NCBI RefSeq assembly: GCF_033568475.1
Contig: NC_133123.1
Location: 150,427,753 to 150,491,752 of the forward strand
DNA: 64,000 bases
DNA from: Henckelia pumila
Lineage: Eukaryota > Streptophyta > Magnoliopsida > Lamiales > Gesneriaceae
Direction: 5' to 3'
A model generated the notes under the pieces. That model was not told the DNA's origin and searched no databases. It was given only the letters and a program-made list of their open reading frames with translations. Of the stretch, positions 48,381 through 59,724 are shown piece by piece (the first letter of the stretch is position 1; each line of letters starts with the position of its first letter). Position numbers and translations under genes: made by a program.

Positions 48381-48837
48381 ATCTTCCATTGGGCCATATA
48401 TGTAAACTTATAAATGTGTTAAACTAAATGAGCTCAAAACTTTTGTCATCATAAATGTAGGACTTCTTAAACAATCTCGTCCATCAATTATATTGACATA
48501 TGATCAATGTAGTCTTTGTTGTATTTATCACAACTAAACCATCCATGGTCACTTACATCAATACAATCAAATGGCATAGATCAATCACATATGTGCGGCA
48601 TGAAAATTACATGCAAGGTGATCTATTCATGTCAATTTTCAACTGGTCCTTCTTTACCAAAGTGAGATCAAAACTTTAACTTCAGTTAGACAAAGTGTAA
48701 TGAAGTAAATAATGAATTTTATATCTGATCAGAAAATATCCAAATACATACATAGAACCAAAAATAACATATATAGTACAAACTCCCACTAGATCTACAC
48801 TTCATCAAATTGAATAACACCCATATGAGTTGTGTGC
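48381..48837 (-). other. Copia C 3' non-coding region
   Basis: Non-coding sequence between the end of RNase H and the 3' LTR. No gene seen. Confidence 0.6.
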
Positions 48838-50970
48838 TCATAAAAAAACATTGGGTGGCAAACCTTTCGTAAAAGGATCTGCTATCATGGAGTTTGTGCC
48901 TATGTGTTCTATCGAAATATGTCCACTTTGTACTCTTTCTTTCACAACAAGGAACTTGATGTCGATGTGCTTCGATTTTGTCGAGCTCCTATTATTGTTG
49001 GAATACAATACATCTGATCTATTGTCACAAAACAATTTCAATGGTCTTTCAACACCTTCCAGAATACGCAGCCCAGTGACAAAATTCTTCAACCATATTG
49101 CATGATTAGATGCTTCGTAACACGCTATAAATTCAGCCGCCATGGTGGAAGAAGTTGTTAGTGTTTGTTTGGCAAGAGATAGCTCCGCCAGCAAACAGAA
49201 ATACATAGCCTGAAGTGGATCTCATGCTATCTTGGCATCCAGCGAAATCAGAGTCAGAATATCCTATGATCTCAAGATTATTCGACCTCTTATATGTGAG
49301 CATGTAATCACAAGTCGTCTTTAGATATCTCATTACCCTTTTGGCTGCTTTCCAGTGATCCATTCTTGGGTTGCCTAAATATCTGCCCAACACTCCAACA
49401 ATATACGCAATATCCGGACGCGTACAAACTTGAGCATACATAAGACTTCCTAAAGCTGAAGCATAAGGAATCTTTTGCTTTTTTTGAATTTTGAGGCTTC
49501 CTTTAGGGCACTGTTTATGACTAAACTTGTCTCTTCTAGCGATTGGAGTGTTACCTGGCTTACAATCTTGCATGCCAAATCTTTTAAGCACCCTATTGAT
49601 ATAGCTCTTTTGCAACAATCCAAGAATACCTCGAGAACGATCTCGATGTATTTGGATTCCTAGTACAAAATAGGCGTTACCAAGATCTTTCATTTCAAAA
49701 TGTCTAGAGAGAAATCTCTTGGTATCATTTAACATACCTATATCGTTTGTGGCAAGCAAAATGTCATCTACATACAAAACCAAGAAGATATGCTTACTCC
49801 CACTGAACTTATGATACACACAATCATCCACTACATTTACCTCAAAGCCAAATGAGTTAATTATTTGATGAAACTTGTGGTACCATTGACGAGAAGCTTG
49901 TTTTAACCCATAGATGGACTTCTTAAGTTTGCAAACCATATTTTTTGGATTTCCCAACACAAAGTGTTCTGGTTGCACCATATAGATTGTTTCCTCAATG
50001 TCTCCATTGAGAAAAGTTGTCTTGACATCCATCTGATGTAGTTCCATATCGAAATGTGGGACAAGTGTCATGATTGTCCTAAAAAAGTCCTTCGATGAAA
50101 CTGGAGAGAAGGTCTCTTTAAAGTCAATCTCATACTTTTGAGTATAACCTTTAGCTACAAGACGTGCTTTGTATCTTTCCACGTTACCTTTTGAATCCCG
50201 TTTGGTTTTGAAAATCCACTTACAACCAATGGGTTTCATGCCTTCTGGTAATGGGACAAGTTCCCAAACTTTATTATCTTGCATTGACTTATACTCTTCA
50301 TTCATTGTCTCGGCCCACTTTTGAGAATTTGAATCTTGCATGGCTTGACGAAAGTTGATTGGATCATCCTCCGCCATACCATTATTTTCCTCATGTTCTT
50401 GGAGTATCACTATGTAATCATCCGGAATAGCGCTTTTCCTTTCTCTAGTGGACCTCCGTAAAGACAATTGTTCTTCAGACACTGGTTCTTGAGGTTGTTG
50501 AGTTTGTTCACTTGGGAGTTGATTGACAATGTCTTGATGTTCTTATGTCACATCCTGATCAATGACAGGAATACATTCCTGAACATTATCAGTATCAATC
50601 ATAGGAATATGAACCATGTCCTCTTGAAGAGTAGCTGGAACACATTCTTCCTCAAATACAAAATCTGTTACTTTATTCTTCCCCCCAAACTCAATATCCT
50701 CAAAAAATACTGCAGTTCCCATCTCAAATATTTTCTTTATTTTGGGATCATAAAATTTATAGCCCCGCAATCGCTCAGAATACCCAATAAAGTAGCTACT
50801 AACTGTTCTGGAGTCCAGTTTCTTTTCATATGGTCGATATGGCCTAGCCTCAGCTGAACAACCCCAAATATGAAAATGTTTTGACTTGGATTTCGCACTG
50901 TCCAAAGCTCATAAGGTGTTTTAGTAGCTGCTTTAGTTGGTACTCTATTTAGAATGTAAGAAAGACTGTT
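48838..50970 (-). pseudogene. Copia C pol remnant (INT C-terminal part, RT, RNase H)
   Basis: Read on the minus strand it begins inside the integrase core (ILNRVPTKAATKTPYELW), continues through HFHIWGCSAEARPYRP, then RT with KPIGCKWIFKTKRDSKG, YKARLVAKGYTQ, LKKSIYGLKQASRQWY and LYVDDILLATND, and RNase H with DSDFAGCQDSMRSTSGYVF, FIACYEASNHAIW and STKSKHIDIKFLVVKE to about DPFTKGLPPN. Breaks: a stop near 50542, and a frame change around 49135-49206. Protease, gag and the integrase N-terminus are absent from this side of the inversion. Confidence 0.9.
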
Positions 50971-51180
50971 TTTTCTGCAATAAGGATGATAATGTTAAGA
51001 AAGAATCTCCCAAGTACCGTGCATGGCGTGCAAATAAAGGTACTTTCTCAAGTTTGGTATGTTCTGAAGTAAATTTAGCTTCGGTACCAAGAAACACTTG
51101 GTGGTTAGATTCCGGTGCAACTACTAATATAAGTGTTTCAATGTAAGGTTGCCTGAACTGTCGAAAGCCAAGTGATGCTG
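50955..51180 (+). pseudogene. Inverted zinc-knuckle/protease fragment of a Copia
   Basis: The plus strand encodes CKKDCFFCNKDDNVKKE (zinc-knuckle-like), then PKYRAWRANKG, SLVCSEVNLASVPRNTWW and LDSGATTNISVSM, the protease active site, followed by GCLNCRKPSDA. This is the region normally upstream of integrase, yet here it is opposite in strand to the abutting integrase remnant. It ends at the Gypsy insertion point; after the Gypsy a few more bases (GAAAG) complete the same reading. Confidence 0.85.
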
Positions 51181-51302
51181 TGTAGTAATCCAGATTCCAT
51201 TTTAAGATAATAATATGTTAAACATAATTAAAGGTTAGTAATTAACCAATTCGGAGTGTAATTGGACTTCAGAAGGAAATTTGGGCTTTTGACTTTGGGC
51301 CG

Positions 51303-51580
51303 GATCGGAAGCTCCGAACCCAGATCGGAAGCTCCGATCCCAGCCACTTCATAAGCCGATCGGAAGCACAGAGATCGGAAGCTCCGATCCAGGAACGGAA
51401 GTTCCGATCTCCAGCTGCCAACAATGCTCGATGACTCAGCCGCGAGTTTTGACAAGTATCGAACGGAGAGCAGATCGGAAGCTCCGATCGTCGGATCGGA
51501 AGTTTCGATCCTGGCGTGTCAAGCATGCACACAGTGAGCTAGATCGGAAGCTCCGATCCCGAAATCGGAAGTTCCGATCC
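51303..51580. repeat. Array of near-palindromic GATCGGAAGCTCCGATC units (5' LTR)
   Basis: Nine copies or variants in 278 bp: near 51303, 51323, 51358, 51372, 51392, 51473, 51493, 51541 and 51562. The core GATCGGAAGCTCCGATC is its own reverse complement apart from the central AAGCT/AGCTT. The last copy ends 17 bp before the TATA box. Confidence 0.93.
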
Positions 51581-51597
51581 TGGCTGGGAATTTTGCC

Positions 51598-51605
51598 TAT
51601 AAATA
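51598..51605 (+). promoter_or_regulatory. TATA box of the Gypsy 5' LTR
   Basis: TATAAATA in the context GCCTATAAATAGGGCTT, the only strong TATA in this part of the LTR. It is conserved in the 3' LTR at 57773-57780. Confidence 0.75.
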
Positions 51606-52665
51606 GGGCTTGTCTGATTTCATTTGAATTACGAATTCCCGAGTTTCTTTCTTCAGTTATATAGTGTGAGTTATACATTTGAGGGCCCTATCGATTATAA
51701 TAGAGGTTCTGGAATAACCAAGATGTGGTTATAGTCATCCGGGACTAGCGACTCCAAAGGGCTTACTACGGACGAAGGTATGGTTCGAGAATCTATTTAA
51801 AGTTTTGGGAGTACTTATTAGCTTAGTAAAGGCTTATAGAACTTGTGTAGTGATACGGTGAATTTTTGAATATAGGCTTGAAACCTAGGATCCTACTATA
51901 CTTGAACTAGCCTAGAAGTACGTACACATTGACTGAAATTGCCAGCGAGTATACATGTTTAAATGTTGCATTTATTTGGCATTATTATATAGCATGATAT
52001 ATGATTTACCGTTTTCCATATTCATATGTCATGTGCATATACACATTGAGCCTATATCTTGTTATACCTGATTATAGAGCAGCTCAGCTCTATATTCGAT
52101 AGTCTGTCACTGAGAGTACCGCGACGGCGGGGGCATTTATGTCTGACTACTCTGGTGTACTAGACGAGTGTGGTTGCACCCAGAGGTTGATCCGTGCGGT
52201 GGCAGAACTCATGTGGCACCGGTACTGAGCATGACTTTTCAGATGACCCTTTACCAGTCATCATGTTGCATGCATCGTATATATATGTTTACTCATGTTT
52301 ATGTACTGGGTGTTAGCGCTCACATCCTAGTTGTTATCTTGGACACCCTATTCCATGGGGCAGGTCGCAGGATGGACGGAGCCGGTAGTTCGAGGCAGGA
52401 CTAGGGAGTCGGAGCTTGCCAGGAGATTTTTTACAGCAGGATTTGTTTTAGCTGTAATCATGTTTTAATACTGTTTACGTTAAGTTCTTCGATATGGTTG
52501 TATCACTACAGATTTAAGCTTGGAATTGTTTTACTAAGCTGATATGTAAATCTTGGATTATGTTTCCGCACGTTTTACTCTGTTAAGCGTTATTGCTTTA
52601 TTAAGTTTAATGCATGCTATTAGTTGTCAGTTAGTAGGTGATACCATGCAAGGTCACTATATTTT

Positions 52666-52680
52666 TGGTATCAAAGCATG
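52666..52680 (+). promoter_or_regulatory. tRNA primer binding site of the Gypsy element
   Basis: TGGTATCAAAGCATG, four bases after the 5' LTR, is a near match to the initiator-Met tRNA site used by many plant Gypsy elements. Confidence 0.85.
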
Positions 52681-52770
52681 CTTACATTTTGGGATTAGTA
52701 CTTGGGATCTAGTCTAGTCTTGAGTAATTCTTGCGCATTTGGGATTTTAATGTGCAATTCATTTCAGGAT

Positions 52771-55700
52771 ATGGCTGACGAGAGTCACGGTAGTGTTGGC
52801 CAAGGAGGTGGTCATCATCATCGTCACCACCACCATCATGTTGATCAACATCATCATCATGAGGGTAAACGTCGCTACACTATTAATAAATTCATGCAAG
52901 TAGGACCAAAACCTTTGGTGGGAGGCGAAAATCCTGAGCAAGCAAGAAGTTGGATGTCTAAACTCGAAAGTACTTTTCGTGCTTTCGATTGCACTGAGGA
53001 TCAGAAATTGGAAGTTCTAATATTTGTTCTAGAGGATCGAGCACGTTTTTGGTGGGATTCCAAAGCTGCTTAGGCACGTACTGAGAGAGGACTGTTGACT
53101 TGGGGAGATTTCTGTCAGCAGTTCTAGAAACTGTATTTTCCTCTAGCTGTTCGTCAGGCACGATCGATAGAGTTGCTTACTTTGAGGCAAGGATCAATGA
53201 CTATTGATCAATATCAGCAACGATTTCTTGATCTGCTACCTTTCAGTCCTCATATCAGTGACAGTGATGCATCGAAGTATGATATCTTTCTACAAGGTCT
53301 GAATCAAGATATCTATTCACAAGTTGTCGTGTGTGATGATTCGACATCTTATGAGACTTTGGTGAACCGTTGTCGTCTTGTGGAGACCAGCAATAGGCGG
53401 GCATAGTTGTTGATGTCAGCACAGCCTAGTGGATCTTTTGAGCCTAGAGCTCAATCTGTTGTGCAATCTGGACCTATGTCTTCTTTTACTCCTACTACTT
53501 TGTCTGGTTCTCACGGTTCAAGAGGTATGTTCCGTTTTGGAAAGAAAAAGAAGAAGGAGGAGTTTTGTAGCCATTGTGGAGGAAAGCATCCTGCTGCTTC
53601 ATGTCGGAGAGCTACTGGTGCTTGTTATATTTGCGGTCAGCAGGGACATCTGCGGAGAGATTGTCCTCAGCGCATGGGTTCTGCTAGTGGATCGGGATCA
53701 CAGGTTGGATCTCAGACTTCTACTTTTCCACGTCAACAGCCAGCACCATAGAGTTCTTCTGGTTACCGTCCACAGACTCAAGGGCAGGTATTCACTCTGT
53801 CTCAAGAACAGGCTACTGAGGGAAGCGATCGCATGTTGGCAGGTACCTTTTTGTTATGTGGTATTCCTGCACTTGTTTTAATTGATACTGGAGCATCGCA
53901 TTTCTTTATTTCTAGTCGTTTTGTTAAGAGACATAGATTACCTTATGTATAATTAGATATGGATTTAGTTGTATCTACTCCGCTGGAGCAGGAGGTAGTA
54001 ACTAAGCGTCTAGTGATGGGTTGCCTTCTAGAGTTTGAGGGTAATACATTATCGGCTAATTTGATGATATTAGCGATGGCAGATTTTGACTGTATTTTGG
54101 GAATAGATATGCTGACTTTGTATCACGCTACTGTGGATTGTTATCAGCGTCTGGTACAGTTTCATCCTGCTGAGGGTGATAGCTGGTATTTTTATGGTAA
54201 GGGTACGCGACCTGCGATGCCACTTGTTTCGGCTCTGAAGGCATGTCATGTCTTAGAGTCAGGTGGGGAGGGCTACCTCATCTATGCAGTTGATATGTCC
54301 ATGAGTAGTACGGGTATTGATCAGTTACCGGTTGTCAGCGAGTTTCTTGATGTATTCCCTGATGAGATTCCTGGTTTTCCTCCGGTGCGAGAGGTTGAAT
54401 TTGGTATTGATCTAGTACCAGGAACTACGCATATATTCCTAGCACCTTATCGTCTGGCACCATCAGAGATGAGGGAATTGAAACAGCAGTTACAGGATTT
54501 GCTTGATAAGGGATATATTCGTCCGAGTGTTTCTCCGTGGGGAGCACCTGTTTTATTTGTCAAGAAGAAGGATGGATCGATGCGATTATGTATTGACTAC
54601 AGACAGTTGAATTGTGTCACCATCAAGAATAAGTATCTTTTGCCGGGGATTGATGATCTGTTCGATCAACTACAGGATACTTCTGTCTACTCCAAGATAG
54701 ATCTGAGATCTGGATACCATCAGATGCGGGTACGAGACTCAGATATTTCTACGACTGCTTTTAGGACCAGATATGGACATTATGAATTTCTGGTTATGCC
54801 ATTTGGTTTGACGAATGCACCGGCAGTCTTTATGAATCTGATGAATCAAATATTTTGAGAATATCTAGATAGATTTGTCATCGTCTTCATTGATGATATT
54901 CTTGTCTATTCTCATGACAAGAATGAGCATGCACAGCATCTGAGGATTGTGTTGCAGACATTACGAGATAAGCAGTTGTATGAAAAATTGAGCAAGTGTG
55001 AATTCTGGCTTGATCGGGTAGTTTTTCTCGGTCATGTGATTTCTAGTGAATGGATATCTATTGATCCTAGTAAGATAGAGGCAGTGCTGAACTGGTCTCG
55101 TCCGACGATGGTTGCTGAGATTCGTAGTTTCTTGGGTCTAGCTGGATATTACCGTCGGTTCATCGAGAATTTTTCACAGTTGGCCAGGCCTTTGACTCAG
55201 CTTACTCGGAAAGATGTTACCTTCATATGGTCCTCGGATTGTGAGGAGTCATTTCATGAGCTGCGGAGACATCTTACTACTGCACCTGTGCTAGCTCTAT
55301 CTTCTGGATCAGGAGGATATGTTGTTTTCACTGATGCCTCTGGTCAGGGGTTAGGATGTGTTTTGACACAACATGGACATGTTATTGCCTATGCTTCTCG
55401 ACAGTTGAAGGCGCATGAGAATAATTATCTAGTGCATGATCTCGAGTTAGCCGCCATTATATTTGCGCTCAAGATCTGGAGGCATTATCTTTATGGCGAG
55501 AAATTTGAGATATTTACGGATCACAAGAGTTTGAAGTATTTATTCACTCAGGCGAAGTTGAATATGCGACAGAGACGCTGGATGGATCTTCTGAAGGATT
55601 ATTATTGTGAAATCAAATATCATCCAGGTTCTGCTAATCTTACTGCAGATGCTTTGAGTCGGCAGGTGAGACTGTCTGCACTTCAGACTAATGAAATATC

Positions 55701-57234
55701 TCATATGATACAAGGGTGTTGTTCATTGAGTTTTACGCTTAAGCACAAGAAAGGGAGAAATGGGATTCGATTGTATAATATTTTATCCGAGCCAGCATTG
55801 TATTCTCGGATCAGAGATGCTCAGATATCTGATGTTAAGACTCAGCGTTTGGCACGTCTAGCCAATGGGGTTAATACATCTGGATTCCATTTTCAGGCAG
55901 ATGGATTATTATGCTTATCTAATCGAGTGGTTGTACCTAATATTGCGGAGCTCAGGAATGATATTCTTTCTCAAGCTCACAGGAGTCGATTATCAGTTCA
56001 TCCTGGAAGCATGAAAATGTATAAGGACTTGCGAACTAGATTTTGGTGGAAAGGGATGAAGCGGAGTGTGTACCAATTTGTTTCTAGATGTTTGGTTTGT
56101 CAACAGGTCAAGGCTGAACACCGACGACCAGGTGGATTACTGCAGAATCTTGAGATTTCCGAATGGAAGTGGGAGCACGTGACTATGGATTTTGTCACCC
56201 ACTTGCCTATGACATCACGTCAATGTGATGCTATCTGGGTCGTTGTTGACCATTTGACGAAATCAGCACACTTTATTCCTTACAACCGGGAGTATTCTTA
56301 TGATCGCATGGCACGCTTATATGTCCAGGAGATAGTGCGATTGCATGGGATTCCAGTGAGCATAGTCAGTGATAGAGACCTGCGATTTACCTCACGTTTT
56401 TGGGGTAGTTTTTAGCAGGCGTTGGGTACCACTATGAGTTTAAGCACTGCATATCATCCAGAGACTGACGGGCAGTCAGAGCGGACGATTCGTACATTGG
56501 AGGATATGCTACGTTCTTCTGTCATGGACTTTGGCTTATCTTGGCAGGATCAATTACCTTTGATCGAATTTGCCTACAATAACAGTTATCATCGTAGTAT
56601 TGATATGACACCTTTTGAGGCATTGTATGGTCGACGGTGTCGTACTTCGTTATTCTGGGATGAAGTCGGGGAACGACAAGTCGAGGGTCCTGAGTTGGTG
56701 CAGCAGATTGTAGACAAGGTGGATTTGATCAAACGGAGGATCAAAATTGCTCAAGATCGACAAGCCAGTTATGCTAATATTCACCGCAGGCCACTTCAAT
56801 TTGAGTCTGGTAAATATGTGTTCCTACGAGTATCACCTTTCAGGAAGGTGATGAGATTCGGTGTAAAAGGCAAGTTGTCTCCTCGTTTCATTGGGCCTTT
56901 CCAGATACTGAAAAAGATCGGAGATGTTGCATATCATTTGGCATTACCGCCAATTCTTTCCAGTATACATAATGTTTTTCATGTCTCGCTACTTCGACAG
57001 TATATAGCTGATGAATCTCATGTGATTCAGTCTACTGATATTCAGCTAGAGCCAGATCTGTCTTTTGTTGAATGACCACTCCGTATCCTAGACAGGAAGG
57101 AGAAAGTTCTTCGGAACAAGGTTATACCACTTGTGATGGTGCAATGGCAACGCCGAGGCGTTGAAGAAGCAACTTGGGAAACTGAGAGTCGTATGCAAGC
57201 AGAATATCCTGAGTTGTTTACTTTGTACTTTTGA
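52771..57234 (+). pseudogene. Gypsy chromovirus gag-pol polyprotein, eight in-frame stops
   Basis: One uninterrupted reading phase from MADESHGS to ELFTLYF. Order: gag with a His-rich N-terminus and KPLVGGENPEQARSWMSKLE; zinc knuckles CSHCGGKHPAASC and CYICGQQGHLRRDC (about 53570-53670); protease LIDTGASHFFIS (about 53880); RT with [20 protein letters not shown] and [12 protein letters not shown] (about 54560-54915); RNase [10 protein letters not shown] and ADALSR; integrase zinc region and DDE core with [18 protein letters not shown] and YHPETDGQSERT; C-terminal chromodomain-like RILDRKEKVLRNK...VQWQRRGVEEATWE (about 57080-57180). Stops: TAG 53071, TAG 53125, TAG 53404, TAG 53749, TAA 53950, TGA 54856, TAG 56413, TGA 57073. 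No frameshift is needed anywhere. Confidence 0.95.
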
Positions 57235-57340
57235 TTACCATGTAAAGATGTAATTACAGTTATTGTAATAAAACGTGGTTTGATGTTTCATATTGTTATC
57301 TTAATTTGTTTTTAGATTTTATTTCGCGGACGAAATATCT

Positions 57341-57354
57341 AAAGGTGGGGAGAA
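57341..57354 (+). promoter_or_regulatory. Polypurine tract of the Gypsy element
   Basis: AAAGGTGGGGAGAA directly precedes the 3' LTR. Confidence 0.85.
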
Positions 57355-58828
57355 TGTTGTAATCCAGATTCCATTTTAAGATAATAATATGTTAAACATG
57401 ATTAAGGGTTAGTAATTAACCAATTTCGGAGTGTAATTGGACTTCAGAAGGAAATTTGGGCTTTTGACTTTGGGCCGGATCGGAAGCTCCGAACCCAGAT
57501 CGGAAGCTCCGATCCCAGCCACTTCGGAAGCCGATCGGAAGCACAGGGATCGGAAGCTCCGATCCAGGAACGAAAGTTTCGATCTCCAGCTGCCAGCAAT
57601 GCTCGATGACTCAGCCGCGAGTTTTGACAAGTGTCGAACGGAGGGCAGATCGGAAGCTCCGATCGTCGGATCGGAAGTTCCGATCCTGGCGTGTCAAGCA
57701 TGCACGCAGTGAGCTGGATCGGAAGCTCCGATCCCGAAATCGGAATTTCCGATCCTGACCGGAAATTTTGCCTATAAATAGGGCTTGTCTGATTTCATTT
57801 GAATTACGAATTTCTTTCTTCAGTTATATAGTGTGAGTTATACACTTGAGGGCCCTATCGGTTATAATAGAGGTTCTGGAATAACCAAGATGTGGTTATA
57901 GTCATCCGGGACTAGCGACTCCAAAGGGCTTACTACGGACGAAGGTATGGTCCGAGAATCTATTTAAAATTTTGGGAGTACTTATTAGCTTAGTAAAGGC
58001 GTATAGAACTTGTGTAGTGATACGGTGAACTTTTGAATATAGGCTTGAAACCTAGGATCCTACTATACTTGAACTAGCCTAGAGGTACGTACACATTGAC
58101 TGAGATTACCAGCGAGTATACATGTTTAAATGTTGCATTTTTTTGGCATTATTATATGGCATGATATATGATTTACCGTTTTCCATATTCATATGTCATG
58201 TGCATATACACGTTGAGCCTATATCTTGTTATACCTGATTATAGAGCCGCTCAGCTTTATATTTGATAGTCTGTAACTGAGAGTACCTCGACGGCGGGGG
58301 CATTTATGTCTGACTACTCTGTTGTACTAGACGAGTGTGGTTGCACCCAGAGGTTGATCCGTGCGGTGGCAGCACTCATGTGGCACCGGTACTGAGCATG
58401 ACTTTTCAGATGACCCTTTACCAGTCATCATGTTGCATGCATCGTATATATATGTTTACTCATGTTTATGTACTGGGCGTTAGCGCTCACGTCCTAGTTG
58501 TTATCTTGGACACCCTATTCCATGAGGCAGGTCGCAGGATGGACGGAGCCGGTAGTTCGAGGCAGGACTAGGGAGTCGGAGCTTGTCAGGAGATTTTATA
58601 CAGCAGGATTTGTTTTAGCTGTAATCATGTTTTAATACTGTTTACGTTAAGTTCTTCGATATGGTTGTATCACTACAGATTTAAGCTTGGAATTGTTTTA
58701 CTAAGCTGATATGTAAATCTTGGATTATGTTTCCGCACGTTTTACTCTGTTAAGCGTTATTGCTTTATTAAGTTTAATGCATGCTATTAGTTGCCAGTTA
58801 GTAGGTGATACCATGCAGGGTCACTACA
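57355..58828 (+). repeat. 3' LTR of the Gypsy element
   Basis: Starts TGTTGTAATCCAG and ends GGTCACTACA. It holds the same near-palindrome array (57478-57755) and TATAAATA (57773-57780). An 8-base segment (cccgagtt) of the 5' LTR near 51640 is missing here. Confidence 0.95.
57478..57755. repeat. Array of near-palindromic GATCGGAAGCTCCGATC units (3' LTR)
   Basis: The same nine units as in the 5' LTR, with independent substitutions (for example AACGAAAGTTTCGATCT, in which both arms changed). Confidence 0.93.
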
Positions 58829-58833
58829 TGCTG

Positions 58834-59276
58834 AAAGCACATAGCAAATGTGATTTGCTCCCATTTTTAACAATCAAAAATATCAAACTCAACATTTATC
58901 AGAGTTTTAACCGACGCACCGATCAACATAGTCAAATTGAAAGAAAAATTATTGCCCAGATCATGATTAGCCTTTCATTAATTCCCACTCATCATATAAA
59001 ATACAGAATCCATGCATCAGCCCAGAATCATATTCAATAAGCATTATCGAAAATTCACAATGATTATGACCAAATGTAATTTGAGAAACAACAAAATTGG
59101 ACACGATTGTTTAATCAAAAATCATCATGGTTACAGAATCGGCAAAGAAAAAAGCAGATTCGTAAGCAACATAGATTCATAAATCTCAATTCGGCAGACG
59201 AACAGATTTCATAAACCGGAGGAAAATCAAAATAATTAATACAAACAACATAGTTTCTTAAGAATTTGAAATAGAT
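58834..59276 (-). other. Copia C 5' leader remnant
   Basis: Non-coding leader between the primer site and the inversion breakpoint, which lies within about ten bases of 58838. No gene seen. Confidence 0.6.
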
Positions 59277-59291
59277 GGCTCTGATACCAAT
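59277..59291 (-). promoter_or_regulatory. tRNA primer binding site of Copia C
   Basis: The minus strand reads ATTGGTATCAGAGCC immediately after the 5' LTR, the classic initiator-Met site. Confidence 0.92.
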
Positions 59292-59724
59292 TGAAGAAAA
59301 CAATTGGATTCCATCTTTCAAACAGAAAAATCCATCAATTCTATCAAACTCTCAAGAATAATAATCAGAACTGCGGAAGCGTACCAGAATCCATGATTTA
59401 ACGAATGATTATGGGTGATGATCTTCAATTTTGCAGTTTCCTTCCAAACCAGATTGTTCTGTCGATGGAAAATAGAAAGTATGCGTTGTTCTGCAAAATT
59501 GGGACCATAACCATTTTATAATTAAATAAGTTTTCACTATTTTTAATTTGGCCCTTCAACAAATCAGAAATATCATATATGTTATCCACACAATAATATC
59601 ATGACAATTAAGTCCTTAAGTCAATTCTTTAATTCTAAATTAGACCACATTAATTTATAACTTATTTAATTGATGACATTTAAACATTTACAATTACAGT
59701 TATGGCCCTAATAAAATTCCAACA
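59292..59724 (-). repeat. 5' LTR of Copia C
   Basis: 433 bp matching 47951-48380; TG...CA termini when read in either orientation. Confidence 0.92.

Larger units (their letters stand above)
51181..52661 (+). repeat. 5' LTR of the Gypsy element
   Basis: Starts TGTAGTAATCCAG and ends GGTCACTATA; the 3' copy ends CACTACA, so the terminal CA has become TA here. It contains the near-palindrome array at 51303-51580, TATAAATA at 51598-51605, and the region that becomes the RNA start below. Confidence 0.95.
51181..58828 (+). mobile_element. Ty3/Gypsy chromovirus-type LTR retrotransposon, nested in Copia C
   Basis: 7648 bp flanked by a perfect 5-bp duplication, TGCTG (51176-51180 and 58829-58833). 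LTRs of 1481 and 1474 bp differ at about 45-50 positions by eye (about 3%). A primer binding site follows the 5' LTR and a purine tract precedes the 3' LTR. A single polyprotein frame includes a C-terminal chromodomain-like segment, placing it among chromoviruses. Insertion into the already rearranged Copia C makes it the youngest event in this stack. Confidence 0.97.
47951..59724 (-). mobile_element. Ty1/Copia LTR retrotransposon, family C, rearranged and split by a Gypsy insertion
   Basis: The LTRs at 47951-48380 and 59292-59724 are about 96% alike by eye. The 5' LTR lies at the high-coordinate end and is followed by a perfect initiator-Met-type primer site. Flanking bases are ttttt and ttttc, an approximate duplication. 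Without the 7.6-kb Gypsy and its duplicated TGCTG, only about 4.1 kb remain, so gag and the integrase N-terminal region are missing. A segment near 50955-51180 is inverted relative to the rest. Confidence 0.88.

Noticed and set aside
51228-51678. ORFs on both strands through the Gypsy LTR palindromes with repeated RKLRSRNRKFRS-like peptides
   Set aside because: Peptide repetition simply reflects translation of the repeated 17-mer DNA; it lies in U3, upstream of the TATA box.
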